Shown here piece by piece: positions 1 through 12,569 of a stretch of DNA of 64,000 bases. The notes beneath the pieces are model-generated. The model made no database searches, had not been told where the DNA came from, and was given only the letters and a program-made list of their open reading frames with translations. The position numbers and the translations under genes were made by a program. Source of the stretch: Poa pratensis (lineage: Eukaryota; Streptophyta; Magnoliopsida; Poales; Poaceae); the NCBI GenBank assembly GCA_947311845.1, contig CAMZMU010000111.1, positions 11,803,936 to 11,867,935 of the forward strand, read 5' to 3'. The number at the start of each line of letters is the position of its first letter. Within the stretch, counting starts at the first letter, position 1.

Positions 1-2508
1 AGACTAACGAGTGGTTACCCAAAATATGTATGATTAAAGGAATACAAGACCAACCAGCAAGCTGCAGGACGGCTGATTTGACCATGGAGCCAAAACCCTC
101 AAAGGCTTTGAGCAGCGAGTTATATTTTTCATCTCGCGCGGCGAGTTCCTTTGCGTGGTCTCCCTTCAGGCGATCAATCAATTCAGATTTAAGAGCCAGC
201 CCTTCTCGCAAAGATCTAATGACCTCGTCTTTCTCCATGAGTCGCTGCTGCATATCAGCTTCAAGTTCTTTAAATTGCTCTTCGCAGGAGTCGAGTTGAC
301 CTTTGAGAGATTTTATTTCCTGATCTTGGTCCCTAATGACCTCATTATGCTGCTCCAGGCGAGACTGCATCATTTCAGGATGGTCTATGGAAATGCCTTT
401 ACCCTTTATTGAGCCAGAAGCATCAAGCAAGGACAGTTCACGCTGAAAACAAACAGAGCAAAACGCATAGGTAAATTATCCAGGAATTTGGGGGCTCGAG
501 ATTTGAAGCAGGAAAAGAATCAACACCCCGTGCGATGACACAAGGTTTTGATCCTTGGGGGCTACGGTATATGTACCTGGCGACTTGAAGAAAATTGCTC
601 AACTAAGCCGCGCAGCAGAGCAGCATGCTTGTCTCCAGCAGAAATTATGGCATCTGCGATTGACTTAGAACTATTTCCTGGAGCTGGAATTCTATTTTCA
701 GTAGATATCCTACCAGCAGCAGGAGTTGTGGATGGAGCTGCGGCTGGAGTCGCGGCAGGAGCCGCGTCTGCAATACCTTCCTCCAGGGAGGGCCTTGGTT
801 GAGTCGCACCATTACTGTTTCCCACGTTTTCATCAGCAGCATCATCCTCGCTCATAGCTTGCTGAGAAGAAGTGGGATGGGAATTAGACTTGGGAGCCTC
901 TTCAGACATAGCCCTGCAAAACATTGATGGGTTAATAAGCTGACCTAGCAGAGCCGCAACATTAAAAGAAGGCGAACCATACCCAGAGGCGACACGGATA
1001 CTCTTCATCAGGCAACCAGAAGAAGGAGAAGATAAACCTTGCAAATCTGAACCTACAGAGTATGAAAAGAAGTAGTGATCAGCAATTCCTTGCCAGAAAT
1101 ACGTAAAAACAAAAAGAAGGAGAAGAGTCGCAAACAATTACCCGAGCTTATTGAGAAGCAATCCTGCAACAGTCTCGGAAGAAAAAGTAGCCTTGTTGGG
1201 ATCAGCGAGTTTTAAAGATTTGGCAGCTCTTGTTTCTGCCAGTAATGCCAAGGCTTTGCGACGTTTCTCAGGCTGCGTGGGGTCTTCTGAGCTCTGGCAT
1301 AAAATACGTTTCGAGGACCTGCGAGGCACCTCAGGAAGTTCCAGGAAAGGTGTATTTGGAGTCGAAGAAAAGAGCGTCGGCCATTTGTTGTTCCTCTTCA
1401 GAAGCACTACCCTCGTGCATAACTGTATCTTCGCCAAAGGCTGCGGCTTGTTGACGACTCAGCCACGGTTCCTTGGTTCAAGTCGACGTCCTCTGAAGGA
1501 AGAACCCAGAAATAGGGATCGATCTGAAAAGGAGCTCAGGTCAGAAATAATCAATTTTGGGAAAGGAATTTTCGAGGAAACAAGTGACAAGTAAACATTA
1601 CCACAAAAGGCTTGTGCTCAGCCCAGAAGGGAGCAAGTCCGACGTTGTCATACGAGTCAATATCCTCGTCCGTCACTCGGCGAATGAAATTTATCCACTC
1701 CCCTTTGTCCCAATCTTCAGGGCAAGTGCGATCGACGTCATTTGCATGACAAGTGAAATCCATCATAAGCCGCGAGCGGCGACTCACAGGCTGAACTCGC
1801 CATTTAGTCCAGCAAGATATGAGATCTAATCCAGTGAGACCATGGAGTGTCAGCGCTCTCACCTTGTCTAGAAGGGATTCGACAAAGGGTAACGAAGAAG
1901 GATCAGGTTTGGAAGACAAAGCATCGGTAGCCTCGAAGGGAAGAGGAGACCAAAGAGGGAGAGGAATTTCACCCTCAGGAGAAGTGTTTTTACAATAGAA
2001 GAATGTCCTTTGCCACTCCTTGATTTTCTTGGCAAGAGTTAGTTTTGGGAAGATACTACCCCTACGGCGTTGGAAGGAAATGGCGCCGCATTGGAGAAAA
2101 GGACCATCTGTGGTTTCCCTTTGACTATTGCAATTGAAAAGAGCAAGCCAGAAATCTATTGAAGGCGGGACCCAGATAATCTTCGCAGAGGACGTGGAAG
2201 TTGCTCACTTGCAACATCGAATTAGGGCCAATATCATGGAAGCGGAGACCTAACCGCTGCATCAAGGAGCGGAAGAAGAGAGAGCCCGGGGGTTTGAACC
2301 CGCGCTCAACATGCTCCGCAAAAATCACTATTTCTCCTGGTTGAGGATTGGGGATTACCTCCTCACCAGCCGCCCGCCATTCGCATTGATCTTTTGGCGG
2401 AAGAAGGCCCCGTGCAGATAGGGATTCCAGGAAATCTTCGTCGACCCACGAGCCTTCCCAGTTGCACTTGCGGCGAGACATTTTTCTCAGATCGATGGAG
2501 ATATCCAC
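1..2508 (-). pseudogene. antisense accessory gene of element A ('putative gypsy type transposon' domain plus coiled coil), broken
   Basis: Reading on the minus strand, 2508-2125 encodes the N-terminal domain often annotated in grasses as 'putative gypsy type transposon' (Pfam PF04195), recognisable from RGLLPPKDQCEWRAAGEE and VIFAEHVERGF. Further exon-like open segments follow at 1919-1551, 1437-1138 and about 980-562. The segment from about 412 to the window edge is open and predicts a charged coiled coil (HNEVIRDQDQEIKSLKGQL, then DEVIRSLREGL). The order of globular domain, low-complexity linker and coiled coil fits the known layout of this accessory protein, whose function is unknown. The reading frame changes between segments may be introns or decay; I cannot tell which without transcripts. 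A second copy, equally broken, occurs in element B. Confidence 0.6.
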
Positions 2509-2823
2509 CGAAGGATTGTGAGTACGAGAAGCGAGATTGGAGGCGGCGGAAAGGAGTAGCGGATGCGTAATACAGGACTTGATGCAGAACGCTGGGGAAA
2601 ACGATGAGCCAAGATAAATAACCCAGACGCGGAAGACGTTTAGATCTGAAAATCAACCGTCAAGACAGGATAAGTCGCGTTCTTGAGCCGCCAAGAAAGT
2701 TATAAGCCGCAGATTGGAAATAAGAAAATTGGAGTTCAGCTGGGATAATTCACGTGCGCGGCTCAGGGGTTCGTTAAGACGAAGGAGCCTTCACTCGAAA
2801 TCCAAGCTAAACTTGGGGGCTAA

Positions 2824-3338
2824 TGTCGGGGGAATACTTTCTGGATTAACCCGCGGCCCAGTGCGACTTAACTTACTCGCACGGATGAAGGCCCACTTGG
2901 GAGCAAGCCCAATATTGAACCGCCATAAGGAGAAAGATCTAGAAGACAAATCCCGGAGGACGTGAAGACCAAGTAGTCTCCGAGTAGGCCTCTGTGGATG
3001 TATTCCTTATGGGGAAGTTTCCTTTTGTAACCTAGCGAGCCTCTGTGTATATAAAGAGGACTCGCAGGACTTAGAGCGGGTCAAGCTATCAAGCCCAAAC
3101 CCTAGCTCATACGGCGAGTACCAGATCGGATCGCCTCCATTGTAACACCTCGATTATCATATCAATACCAATCTAGGGTAGGCAGGAAGTAGGTCTTTTA
3201 CCTCACATTGAGGGGGCCGAACCTGGGTAAATCTGTGTTGATCTTTGTTCCTGCGATCCCAAGCTCGGAGATGCTTGACTCGCATAATCCCACACCTACG
3301 AAGTCATCTATGACACCTGACGTGACAAACCCACGACA
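2824..3338 (+). repeat. LTR of element A
   Basis: Begins TGTCGGGGG after a G-rich tract. It contains a TATA-like tgtatataaagag near 3045-3058 and ends near ACACCTGACGTGACA / CCACGACA. The last ~25 bases resemble the end of the element B LTR (13757), but the rest is only distantly similar, so the two are not a matched LTR pair. Confidence 0.6.
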
Positions 3339-3341
3339 GCT

Positions 3342-5380
3342 TTGGCGGTAGTAACCCAGCCGGGTCAAGCGGCGCCGGGTTTGGCGATCAGAGAACCAGT
3401 TATCCAGGAGCAACAGCAGGTCGGGGTAGATGGAGAACGTGCATCAGTTAGTACCGAGTCAGAAAATACAGCGGCACATAGAAACATGTTTGGATTCTTG
3501 GCGAATAGGGCGACGGGTCAAGGAACATCAGCTTTACCTAACCCGCCCCGCCGCGATTCCTTAGTGACCTGCCAATTGATCCAGCAGCAATAGCAAATCC
3601 TGTGACCCCAGCAGCGGCAGCAGCGCAAGTCAGGGCAACAGACCGACTCGCATCAATTACGAGCAGCAGATGGCATCATTACAACGGCGTTTTGATCAGC
3701 AAGCGGCGTTGCAGCGGCAGTTGGATCAGCAGGACGAGTTTTACGGCAAGCGGTAACAGCATTAGAAAATAGATCCAGAGAACAGCAACAGAGGCAACAA
3801 AGTTTGATTGGCCGTGGTGGTCACATTAACCCGGCTAATCTATTCCAAACGCCGCAGGATCAGTTAATTGGAGGAACACCTGTAGTTCAAGCTACAGGAC
3901 CGATGGTGGCTAACCCGCCGGCCCCAGCCCAAGCCGGGTCACCAGTTGTACCAACCGGAGGAGCCGGCAGAGATGTTGAAGCTATGCCACCACCACAACC
4001 CAGATTTCACACGCCAGCGGGTCATTACAGTAACCCGGCTGACAATGTATATGCAGCTACAGTTGCACTAGATCGTATTCCATTGGGCGATTCACCTGCA
4101 GAAATAGAAGCAAGACGCGCCATTGATATGCTACGAACAGCCGTAGCCCAGCAAGCAAATTACACGCATCGGAAAAGCGCGTTGCATTCAACAACTTTTC
4201 ACAGCCGTCGTACCAGGAGTCGTCATGGCGAGTCACCAAGGCCAGCCGGGTTAGCAGCCGCAGGGCAGCAGGACCCGGCGGGTCAGCAAAATCAAGCACC
4301 ACATCAACAACCGAGACAGGTGGCTCCAGCAGCATCAAGAGCTCAGGCCATAGTTGACAGCTCCAGGGCGAGGCGCGCAGCAAATGTACAACCCGCGTGG
4401 TACTTGCCGGAGGAGCCGGAGAAATCCCACGGGCGGGTTCAGTATCTAACCAGCAAGTAGCAAGGGCAGGACACGTTGAAGTAGCATCAACAATGGCGGG
4501 TCCCAAGTGCCTCATCGATTCCATCAGATCAGAGCCATATCCAGATAAGTTCAAAGAACCTAGTAAAATTTCAAATTATGATCCTAGCATAGATCCTGAG
4601 ACGTGGATAAATAGTTACGAGATGGCTATGAGTATTCGTAATGCATCTGAAAATATTTGTGCTAAGTTTATGTATCTAATGATGAGTGAAGGTGCAGCGA
4701 AGCTATGGTTCAACACTATACCAGAGAAATCTATCAGTTCTTGGAGTCAGCTCGGGGCGGCTTTCATCAAGAACTTCCATGGGACGTGCAAGAGGTTATA
4801 CACAATAGAGGACTTGGATCGGTGTGTACACAGGAAGGGCGAATCAGCACGCAATTGGATGCGCCGGATTACAGAGATCCTCCACTCTTCCACTAATATT
4901 TTGCCAACCAGCGCGATGTCAACGTTGGAGAAAAATTGCAGATATGACCCGGTTGTTCAGAAAATGAGTCGCATGAGGAACAGCCCAGGAGCAAATGATA
5001 TAACCATGGGAGAAGTGTTGGACGCAGCCAACAAGCATGCTTACACAGATAAAACCAAGGATGAAACTGAGGAAGATAAAGGAAAGGGTAATGTGAACAA
5101 TGGAGGAAGAAACAACAACGACAACAACAACAGCAACAACAACTATCATAAGAGGCCACACGCAGAGGACAATTCAGATCTAGTTGCAAACGCAAATACT
5201 GGGTCAGCGAGACCCCGAACAGATGGAAATTTCAGAGGAAATAACTACAACGGAGGTAACAACAATCGTGGGCCGCCGCGTCCCCCGGGTCACTTTGATC
5301 CGATGAAGATGTCGTGCCCGCGTCACAGTCGAGATGGCAGACCCGCCAATCACTCCTTGGAGCAGTGCGTGGATCTGTAG
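3342..5380 (+). pseudogene. gag of element B
   Basis: An N-terminal Q/P-rich leader (3342-3593 and 3804-4460) is separated by stop codons and a frame change. From about 4490 a retrotransposon gag core (PF03732 type) is open to 5380: it includes PDKFKEPSKISNYDPSIDPE, TWINSYEMAMSI, the conserved LWFNTIPEKSISSWSQL and FHGTCKRLYTIEDL. A long Asn-rich run (GGRNNNDNNNSNNN) follows, then a Cys/His-rich tail (CPRHSRDGRPANHSLEQC) that takes the place of a zinc knuckle. Gag forms the cytoplasmic virus-like particle of the retrotransposon. The frame change between the leader and the core near 4400-4460 means no full-length product can be made from this copy. Confidence 0.75.
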
Positions 5381-5392
5381 AGATGGAAGAAC

Positions 5393-6440
5393 ATGGAAAT
5401 CCAGAGGGTAATGCGCGGCGCAGGAAACGGTGGAGGACCCGGCCGCGGAGGTAACCCGGCTAATGGTCCTGTGCGCAATGCTAATCCAGAAGCCGGCAAT
5501 CCTGACAACAACCAGAACAGAGAAAATCAAGGGGGTTATCAGGAAAACCCGAAGCGTCTTGGCGGGTATCATGTTCACACGCTCCATACATCAAAGAGAG
5601 AGAAAAAGTTGATTCAGCGTTCAGTTAATATGGTTTCATCGGCGGTACCGAAATATTGAAGTACTCAGAAGTTCCAGTAACATGGAGTAGAGAGGATCAC
5701 CCGCCCAATATTGAATCACCAGGTCTCCTTGCCTTGGTGGTCGCACCTCAAGTGGCGGGTCATGTTCTGAACAAAGTTTTGATGGATGGAGGCAGTGCTA
5801 TCAACATCTTTTACTACGAGATGTTCCTGCGTATGAATCTCAAAAAGTCACAGTTGCAGCCGACCAACACCATATTTCATGGATAGTACCGGGGAAGTCA
5901 CATAGCCCGGAGGAAAAAATAACACTTGATGTTGCGTTTGGTGAGTCCAAGCACAAATTTCGTATGGAGAAAATTACTTTCGAAGTTGTGAAGTTGGAGA
6001 GTCCGTATCATGCTCTCTTCGGAAGACCGGCCTTTGCCAAATTCATGGCCAGGCCCTGTTACGTGTATCTACAGTTGAAAATCCCAAGCTCAAATGGAGT
6101 TATCACTATTCATGGAAGCCGGGATATGGCGGCTGAGTGTGACAATGGCGATGCAGCTTTGGCAGAACGAGCATGTGCAAAGGAAGAGCTGCGGTACTAC
6201 ACGTCTCAGGTAGACCCGGCTGATAGAACCGTGTTACAGAGAACCACGGCTGAAGAGAAAGAAAAGTTCAAACCCGCCAAGATACTAAAATGGTTGATTT
6301 CACACCCGGCGATTCTTCCAAGCAGTTCGCCGTGGGGTCCAATTTATCTGACAAATAGGAAAGCGCGCTCATCGAGTTCATCCATGAGAACAGGGACGTT
6401 TTTGCATGGACACCTAGTGGCATGCCTGCGTACCTGCTGA
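5393..6440 (+). pseudogene. gag tail and aspartic protease region of element B
   Basis: Open segments at 5393-5659, 5656-5886 and 5964-6440 in changing frames. The segment at 5656-5886 contains NKVLMDGGSAINIFY, the retropepsin active site in the Tat form (D-G-G-S in place of the usual D-S/T-G-A). The segment at 5964-6440 continues with SPYHALFGRPAFAKFMARPC, the conserved protease C-terminal block, and a linker to the reverse transcriptase. In-frame stops at 5884-5886 and the frame changes show that this copy is dead. Confidence 0.7.
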
Positions 6441-6495
6441 ACTCGCTGAGAACAAGTTACATGTTAACCCGGGTGCAAAACCTGTCAAGCAGGGT

Positions 6496-7273
6496 TTGCG
6501 CAGATTGAATGAGGAAAGAAGAAAGATTGTGGGAAAAGAAGTAGCCCGGCTCCTGGCCGCGGGCTTTATCATGGAGGTTTTCCATCCCAAGTGGTTGGCT
6601 AACCCGATACTTGTGTTGAAGAAAAATAACGAGTGGCGGATGTGCATAGACTACACCAGTTTGAATAAGGTTTGTCCCAAAGATCCTTTTGCGTTACCTC
6701 GTATTGATCAGATTATAGATGCAGTTGCAGGCAGCGAGCTCTTGTGTTTTTTGGATGCATATTCGGGTTACAATAACACCTTTTGGGGCGTACTGTTACA
6801 AAAATATGACCTTTGGGTTGAAGAACGCAGGGGCCACTTACCAGAGGTGCATCCAGAATTGTTTTGCGAAGCAGATTGGCCGCAACGTGCATGCTTATGT
6901 TGATGATGTAGTAATCAAGTCAGAGAAAGTCGGGTCACTCATTGATGACCTGAGGGAAACTTTTGCTAATCTGAGAAAGTATAAGATGAAGCTCAATCCC
7001 ACCAAGTGTGTGTTTGGAGTTCCAGCGGGGATGCTGCTCGGTTACATTGTGTCACAGCGTGGAATCGAGGCTAACCTGGCAAAAATCAAAGCCATACAGA
7101 GTTTGAAGAAGCCAGAGGAGCTGGCTGATGTTCAGAAGCTTACGGGATGCATTGCAGCCCTAAGCCGGTTTATTTCGAGGTTAGGAGAGAAAGCTATACC
7201 ACTTTACCGGCTCTTGAAAAATCAGACAAGTTCGTGTGGGACAAAGAAGCGGATGATACTTTTGAGTTGTTGA
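6496..7273 (+). pseudogene. reverse transcriptase of element B, with an internal deletion
   Basis: The fingers/palm blocks WRMCIDYTSLNKVCPKDPFA and CFLDAYSGYNN (6496-6780) are in one frame. The palm/thumb with TFGLKNAGATYQRC, the catalytic YVDDVVIKSEK (about 6895-6925) and MKLNPTKCVFGV is in another. The switch near 6772 coincides with a missing stretch between DAYSGY and the TPFGAYCY block, so both a deletion and a frameshift are present. Reverse transcriptase copies element RNA into cDNA in the particle; this copy cannot. Confidence 0.85.
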
Positions 7274-8838
7274 AGCAAACATTGGCAGAGGCGCCAATCT
7301 TGGCGGCTCCTGCTCCAAAGGAACCTTTGTTGTTGTACATCACAGCAGGACCACGCGCAGTGAGTGCCGTGGTGGTAGTAGAAAGAAAAGAAGAAGGAAA
7401 AGAACACCCGGTCCAGAGGCCGGTTTACTATGTTAGTGAAGTGCTTTCAGAAACCAAGCAGAGGTATCCACATTGGCAGAAACTTGTTTTTGGTGTCTTT
7501 ATGGCGACCCGGAAATTGAAGCATTACTTTTTGGAGCATCCATTCAGAGTTGTTAGTTCGATCCCGCTAGCAGAAATTATCAGAAATTCAGATGCAACGG
7601 GACGGGTCGCCAAGTGGGCAATAGAGATGGGTGATTATCACATCAGTTATGAGCCACGCACTGCTATCAAGTCTCAGGCCTTGGTAGATTTTGTTAATGA
7701 TTGGACAGAGTTAAGCATGCCACAGCAAACACCCAGCACCAAAAACTGGGTCATGCATTTTGACAGCTCAAAGCAGCTCGAAGGATCAGGAGCCGGTGTG
7801 GTGCTCACATCACCAAGAGGTGAAAAGTTGAAGTATGTTTTGCAAATTCACTTTGATTGCTCTAACAATGTGGCAGAGTATGAGGCCCTACTTCACGGGT
7901 TACGTATGGCAAAGGAGATGAACATCAAGCGCATTCATTGTTTTGGAGACTCGGACCTCGTTTCTCAGCAGGTGTCAGGAACTTGGGACCGCAAAGATGC
8001 AAATATGGCGGCTTATAGAAGAGAAGTAGACAAGGTAGACGGGTTCTTTTCTGGCTATCAGGTGGATCACATCGATCGCAGGAAAAATGAGGCAGCAGAT
8101 GCTTTGTCCAAACTCGGCTCACGCAGAGAGCCGGTTCCACCAAATGTTTTCTTGGATGAGCTATGGAACCCATCAGTCAAAATAGAAGCAGAAGAGGATC
8201 TGGGATGCCCGGATCAAGTTTCAGATTTAGTTGCTCATGTGCATGAAAGACCAGAGTGGACCGAGCCATACATTGCTTATCTCCTGCGCGGCGAGTTACC
8301 AGTGCAAGAAGTCATAGCCCGGCAAATTGTGCGTCGGGCCAAGTCATATGTGGTTATTGGCACAGAGCTGTTTAAGAGAAGTCCTTCAGGGGTGTTTCAA
8401 CGTTGCGTTTCCCCTGAGGAGGGACAGAAGATTCTCAGAGAAATACATGAGGGAGACTGTGGTCATCATGCTTCGACCCGGTCTTTGGTAGCAAAAGCTT
8501 TCAGACACGGATTTTTCTGGTTAACCACCCTGGCAGACGCGGAATATTTGGTCCATAGATGTGATGGATGTCAAAGATATGCCAGGCAAGCTCATGTGCC
8601 GGCTCAGGAGTTGAGAACCATACCAATCACATGGCCCTTTGCAGTATGGGGTCTTGATATGGTGGGTCCCTTTCAGATGTCTCCATGTAAGAAAACACAC
8701 CTCTTAGTCGCCATAGATAAATTCACCAAGTGGGTTGAGGTTATGCCAGTTACAAATTGCGAGGCAATCACAGTGGTGAAATTCTTGGAGCGAATCATAT
8801 ACCGTTTTGGCTACCCACATAGTATCATCCCTTGGTGA
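7147..8838 (+). pseudogene. RNase H, second (archaeal-type) RNase H and integrase of element B
   Basis: The longest open frame of the element (563 codons). The first part (to ~7720) is the usual Ty3 RNase H connection. Residues from about 200 form a second RNase H of the RVT_3/aRNH kind, with catalytic residues visible in VMHFDSSKQ (D), NVAEYEALLHGL (E), FGDSDLVSQQV (D) and KNEAADALSKLG (D). Dual RNase H is a hallmark of the Tat lineage. The integrase follows: a zinc-binding HHCC domain (GHHASTRSLVAKAF, CDGCQRYARQ) and the first catalytic Asp in WPFAVWGLDMVGPF. The frame ends at PHSIIPW, where the block holding the second catalytic Asp should stand; a small deletion near 8825 removed it and shifted the frame. 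Confidence 0.85.
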
Positions 8839-9513
8839 GACAGAAATATTTTGTGCTGAGAAGGGCATACGCTTGGATGTTGCGTCAGTTTCTCACCCAC
8901 AAGCCAATGGTCAAGTAGAGAGAGCAAACCAAGAATTGCTTCGGGGTTTGAAACCAAGACTCCGGGTTCCCTGTAAGAGAGCAGCAGGAGCTTGGATAGA
9001 AGAACTGCCATCAGTTGTGTGGGGTATCAATACCACACCAAATAGATCAACCAAGCAAACACCGTTTTTCTGGTCTATGGAGCAGAAGCTGTTTTACCAA
9101 GGGACATCATACATGACTCGCCGCGTGTGGCGGCTCACGTTGAAGTTGAGAACGAGCAAACCCGGCAAGATGCAGTTGATCTGTTAGAAGAAGAAAGGGA
9201 ACGAGTCCTAGAGAGGTCAGCGATTTATCAGCAAGATTTGCGACGTTATCATGCTCGCCGGGTCAGAACGAGAACTTTTCAAGAGGGTGACCTAGTTTTG
9301 CGATTGACACAATCACAAGCTGGGATGCACAAGCTGTCACCTCCATGGAAAGGACCTTTCATCATAAGCCGGAAATTGCACAACGGGTCATATGACTTGG
9401 TTGATGCTAGAGAGAAAAGTGACTGGCTGAACGATACTGATCACAGCACCAAAGCATTGGAGGAAAGGAACAGGCCGTGGAACATAGCACAGCTTCGTCC
9501 TTACTACACCTAG
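8807..9513 (+). pseudogene. integrase core end and C-terminal domain of element B
   Basis: In two overlapping frames: 8807-9187 with HPQANGQVERANQELLRGL, which carries the catalytic Glu of the D,D(35)E triad, and 9127-9513 with RRYHARRVRTRTFQEGDLVL and KLSPPWKGPFII, the integrase C-terminal (GPY/F-like) region. The element's coding part ends at 9513 with LRPYYT. The frame change near 9130 is a further break. Confidence 0.75.
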
Positions 9514-10325
9514 TTTTAGAATTGAGTCCTCAAAAATGTAACACACGATGCAAAAAGACAGCAGGTTTCAGACGCACTCTTTTCCTTACCAGGGTACCTA
9601 AGGGGACTGGAAGGTTTTTAATGAGGCGGCTTGCTGATCTAATATATGAATAAAGATATATGTTCCCAAAGAATCACCTCTTTTATGCATTTACTTTACA
9701 GTTTTTATTTATTCCTGTTCAAGTTCATCATATTCATAACAATGAGAAGGAAACTCCAGAAAGAGGAGACCCGCCATTGTATTACTCATAACGATGAGCC
9801 GGAAACTCCTGAAAGAGGAGACCCGCCATTGTATTATCCAACTGAGAACAATGAGCCGGAAACTCTAAAGAAAAGATACCCGCCATTGCACATTTTGGTC
9901 TTAGGGGCTGCTTGCTTCATGAAAGCACAGCTTCAAACCTAATGACCCGGCCATGATGCCACTTTGGTCATGGGGGCTGATTATCTTTAAAGGTACAGCT
10001 GCAATCCCATAACCCGGCTAATTTTTAAGCCATTATTTTCTTGTTTATCTTACTTAAGCTTGATGTGACTCGCGATTATATGGCCTGTTTGTTCTCCTGT
10101 AATTTCAATCAGTTATGATGCCCACGGGGACTTAACTGACACTGTTTTTACAGAATGAGATGCATCAGTGAGAATCCATGCGAAAGCCGGCTTATAGTTA
10201 AAGATAAACAAAAGGGTCAACTAAACCATTGAATTTTGCAGAGCTAACACATAAGAATTTTTTTGTTACATCTCATGCAAATTCACAAGATAAACTTAGA
10301 GCTTGGGGGCTACTGCATATATATT
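9514..10325 (+). repeat. non-coding spacer of element B with a three-copy tandem repeat
   Basis: Between the pol end and the antisense gene. Positions about 9752-9886 hold three diverged copies of a ~55-60 bp unit (GAGCCGGAAACTC ... GAGACCCGCCATTGTA). The motif aacccggctaa and its variants recur across this spacer and the whole element, which is a compositional feature of the family. Nothing coding was seen. Confidence 0.6.
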
Positions 10326-12569
10326 TCAAGAAGTAAGGGAAATTACCTCATGGCGTTTTTGGATGGTGGAGATAAAGCTGTCCTCAACACCCCGGTGTTG
10401 TGAAACCCGGGAAAAATACTCAGAAAGCAGAGTAGGAAGTTCCAGGCTATCCAAAGCCGGTATCCCAGAATAAATAACCGGGTCTTTGCCACGGTTTCCA
10501 GCTTCAGTCTTCACTTCTGGCTCCATAACCTTGGCAATGGTAGTGGAGGGTCCATCTTGGATAACCTTTCGTGATCCCAACACTTGCACTTCCTCAGTAT
10601 CTTTGGTGACAGTGTTGGGGGAGTTGGTAGTAGATTTGGCCGGCGATGCCGGGTTATTGGTTCTGATAGCAGGGCTTGGAGGAGTTGGTGCTGGAGGCTC
10701 CACTTCCATTGCTGCCGGCTCAGATACAGTTGGAGCTTGAGCCGTAGCCTCTTGAACAACAGGCTCGCTCAAGGCCGGGTCAGAAGAGGGAGGCGGCTCC
10801 AATAGCGTCGCCCTGGCACTGTATAATGCAAATTTATGAGAAAAGTGATTCAAGAAAAAGTAGTAAGAAGTATTCGCACAGGAAAAGGAAAAAAGCATAC
10901 CCAATGTTGATCTGGATGTCATCAGGCAGGTGTGCCACGCTCTCATCTGAAGAAGCTGACAAAGATTGGGACTTAGAGACCCGGATTTTGCCAGCAAAAC
11001 TAGACGAGGATTTGGAGGCACCAATCGTGGAGATAGCTTTACGAAGTCAAGTGTTGTAGGGGATACCTCCACTAAGGGAATCACAGGTTGAGGTAGACCG
11101 GGTCTTCCTCTTCTTGTTGGCCTCTTCCTCTTGTTCCTGTGGTTGCCCCTCAGGTTGAGATTTGTTCATCACATAATTATAGAAGCGAGAATGTGGCACC
11201 TTTGCAATTGCGGCACGAGTTCTTTTGGAACTTGGAGGTTGGGCAGGAGGTTGAGCAGCTTTCTGACCCGGCATTTCAACAGCATCCGGGTCATCTTGTC
11301 CTGAGAGAGAAGTTGGCGAGTTATCAGTAGAAGGGTTCATTTGAACCGGGTCATTGTCAATCAGTTCAATAAAGAGCCGGCCAATAGAGTCAAGCTCACC
11401 ATCATCTTCATTGTCTTTGTCCGTCTCTGTTTCCTCATCGTCAGAAGAAGAAATAGAGGTGAAATCTACAGACCACCATGCTTGGTCCTATTCAAGGAAA
11501 AAGTAGAGAGTTAAAGAATTATAGGCAAATGGTTAGTTGCTTTGAAATAAAGGAGCAAGGTTGAAAAATTACTGAAGGTGGCAGGTTCTTGGCACTAAAA
11601 GGGGCAAGCCCGGTCAGTGCGATCTTTTCCTTGGTCTCGCCAAGAAGTTGCTTGGCGTTCTTCACCAATTGCTCATCAGTGAGAGTGATCTCAGAGTATC
11701 GCATATCATCAGTTGGCTCACCAGTGTATTCATGAAAAAGCCGGGTCCTGATTGAGAGTGGTTGGATAAACTAACCAACCCAGCACTTGACGAGGTCCGT
11801 TCCGGCCAAGCCGTGGGCAAGCACAGCTTTAGCCCGGCTTATCAGGCCCTCAACTTCGAGCCGGGCAGGAGCATCAGTAGCCCGGCTATTCATCTTGGCG
11901 TTGTATTTTAATGGAGAGTTCCGGAAGGCCGGGTAACAAGCCTCATCCTTCGCAGGAGAGGTGTCCTTGCAGTAGAAATATGTGTTCTGCCATCCTTTTG
12001 GGTGGCTGGCTAAGAGAAGAGCCGGGAAGTAAGTGCTGGCATCTTTCCTACGTTGGATAGAAACCCCCCGTATGGCCCTAGGGCTTGGTTTTTGCGGTTC
12101 TAGGGGTTGCAGTAAAAGATTTCAAGGAATAAAGCTAAGCTGGGAGGAACTTGGAGGTAGTCTTCACAAAAGACTACAAAGTTGCTGATGTTCAGAACAT
12201 AATTGGGCGCTATGTCTAAAGGAGTGAGGCCGTAATATGACATGACCCGGCGAAAAAATAGAGAACCCGGCGGACGAAGCCCCGGGTTACATGATCAAGG
12301 AGTACCACAATTTCATTTTCCTTTAGCTTGGGACGGATCTCCTCGCCTGCCGCGCGCCATTGGATCTCGTCTTTGGGCGGGAGCTCGCCGTAGCCCACAT
12401 ATTTTTGGAGAGTGGCTTCTGTCACTGTGGACTTTGTCCAGTTCACCGCTGCCGGAGTTGTGGGCGTGGCGGAGCTAGATGCGCCGCCGGCAGATTTCTT
12501 CAAACCCCTCGCCATAGTCTTTTTCCCCATTGCTGAGAACACGAAGAAGCTGAAAAGACCAGGGTTCAA
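10326..12569 (-). pseudogene. antisense accessory gene of element B
   Basis: The minus-strand segment 12569-12216 starts with MGKKTMARGLKKSAGGAS and reaches YGELPPKDEIQWRAAGEE and VVLLDHVTRGFV, the same N-terminal domain as in element A. Downstream open pieces follow at about 12050-11510 and 11340-10326. The latter is rich in Pro/Ala/Glu and resembles the linker seen in element A. Several conserved splice-like gaps separate the pieces. It lies tail-to-tail with pol, as in other Tat elements. Function is unknown for the family. The coiled-coil tail seen in element A was not recognised here. Confidence 0.6.

Larger units (their letters stand above)
1..3338 (+). mobile_element. 3' part of a Tat-type Ty3/gypsy LTR element (element A)
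   Basis: Only the 3' part of this element is in the window: an antisense accessory gene, a purine/G-rich tract (ttgggggcta) and an LTR that begins TGTCGGGGG at 2824. A G-rich tract right before a TG terminus is the usual 3' LTR junction, and an antisense extra gene between pol and the 3' LTR is typical of the Tat lineage (RIRE2/Grande/Cinful group). The gag-pol part would lie before position 1. The element is clearly decayed. Its 3' edge runs straight into the gag of the next element, with no second LTR (see findings). Confidence 0.7.
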
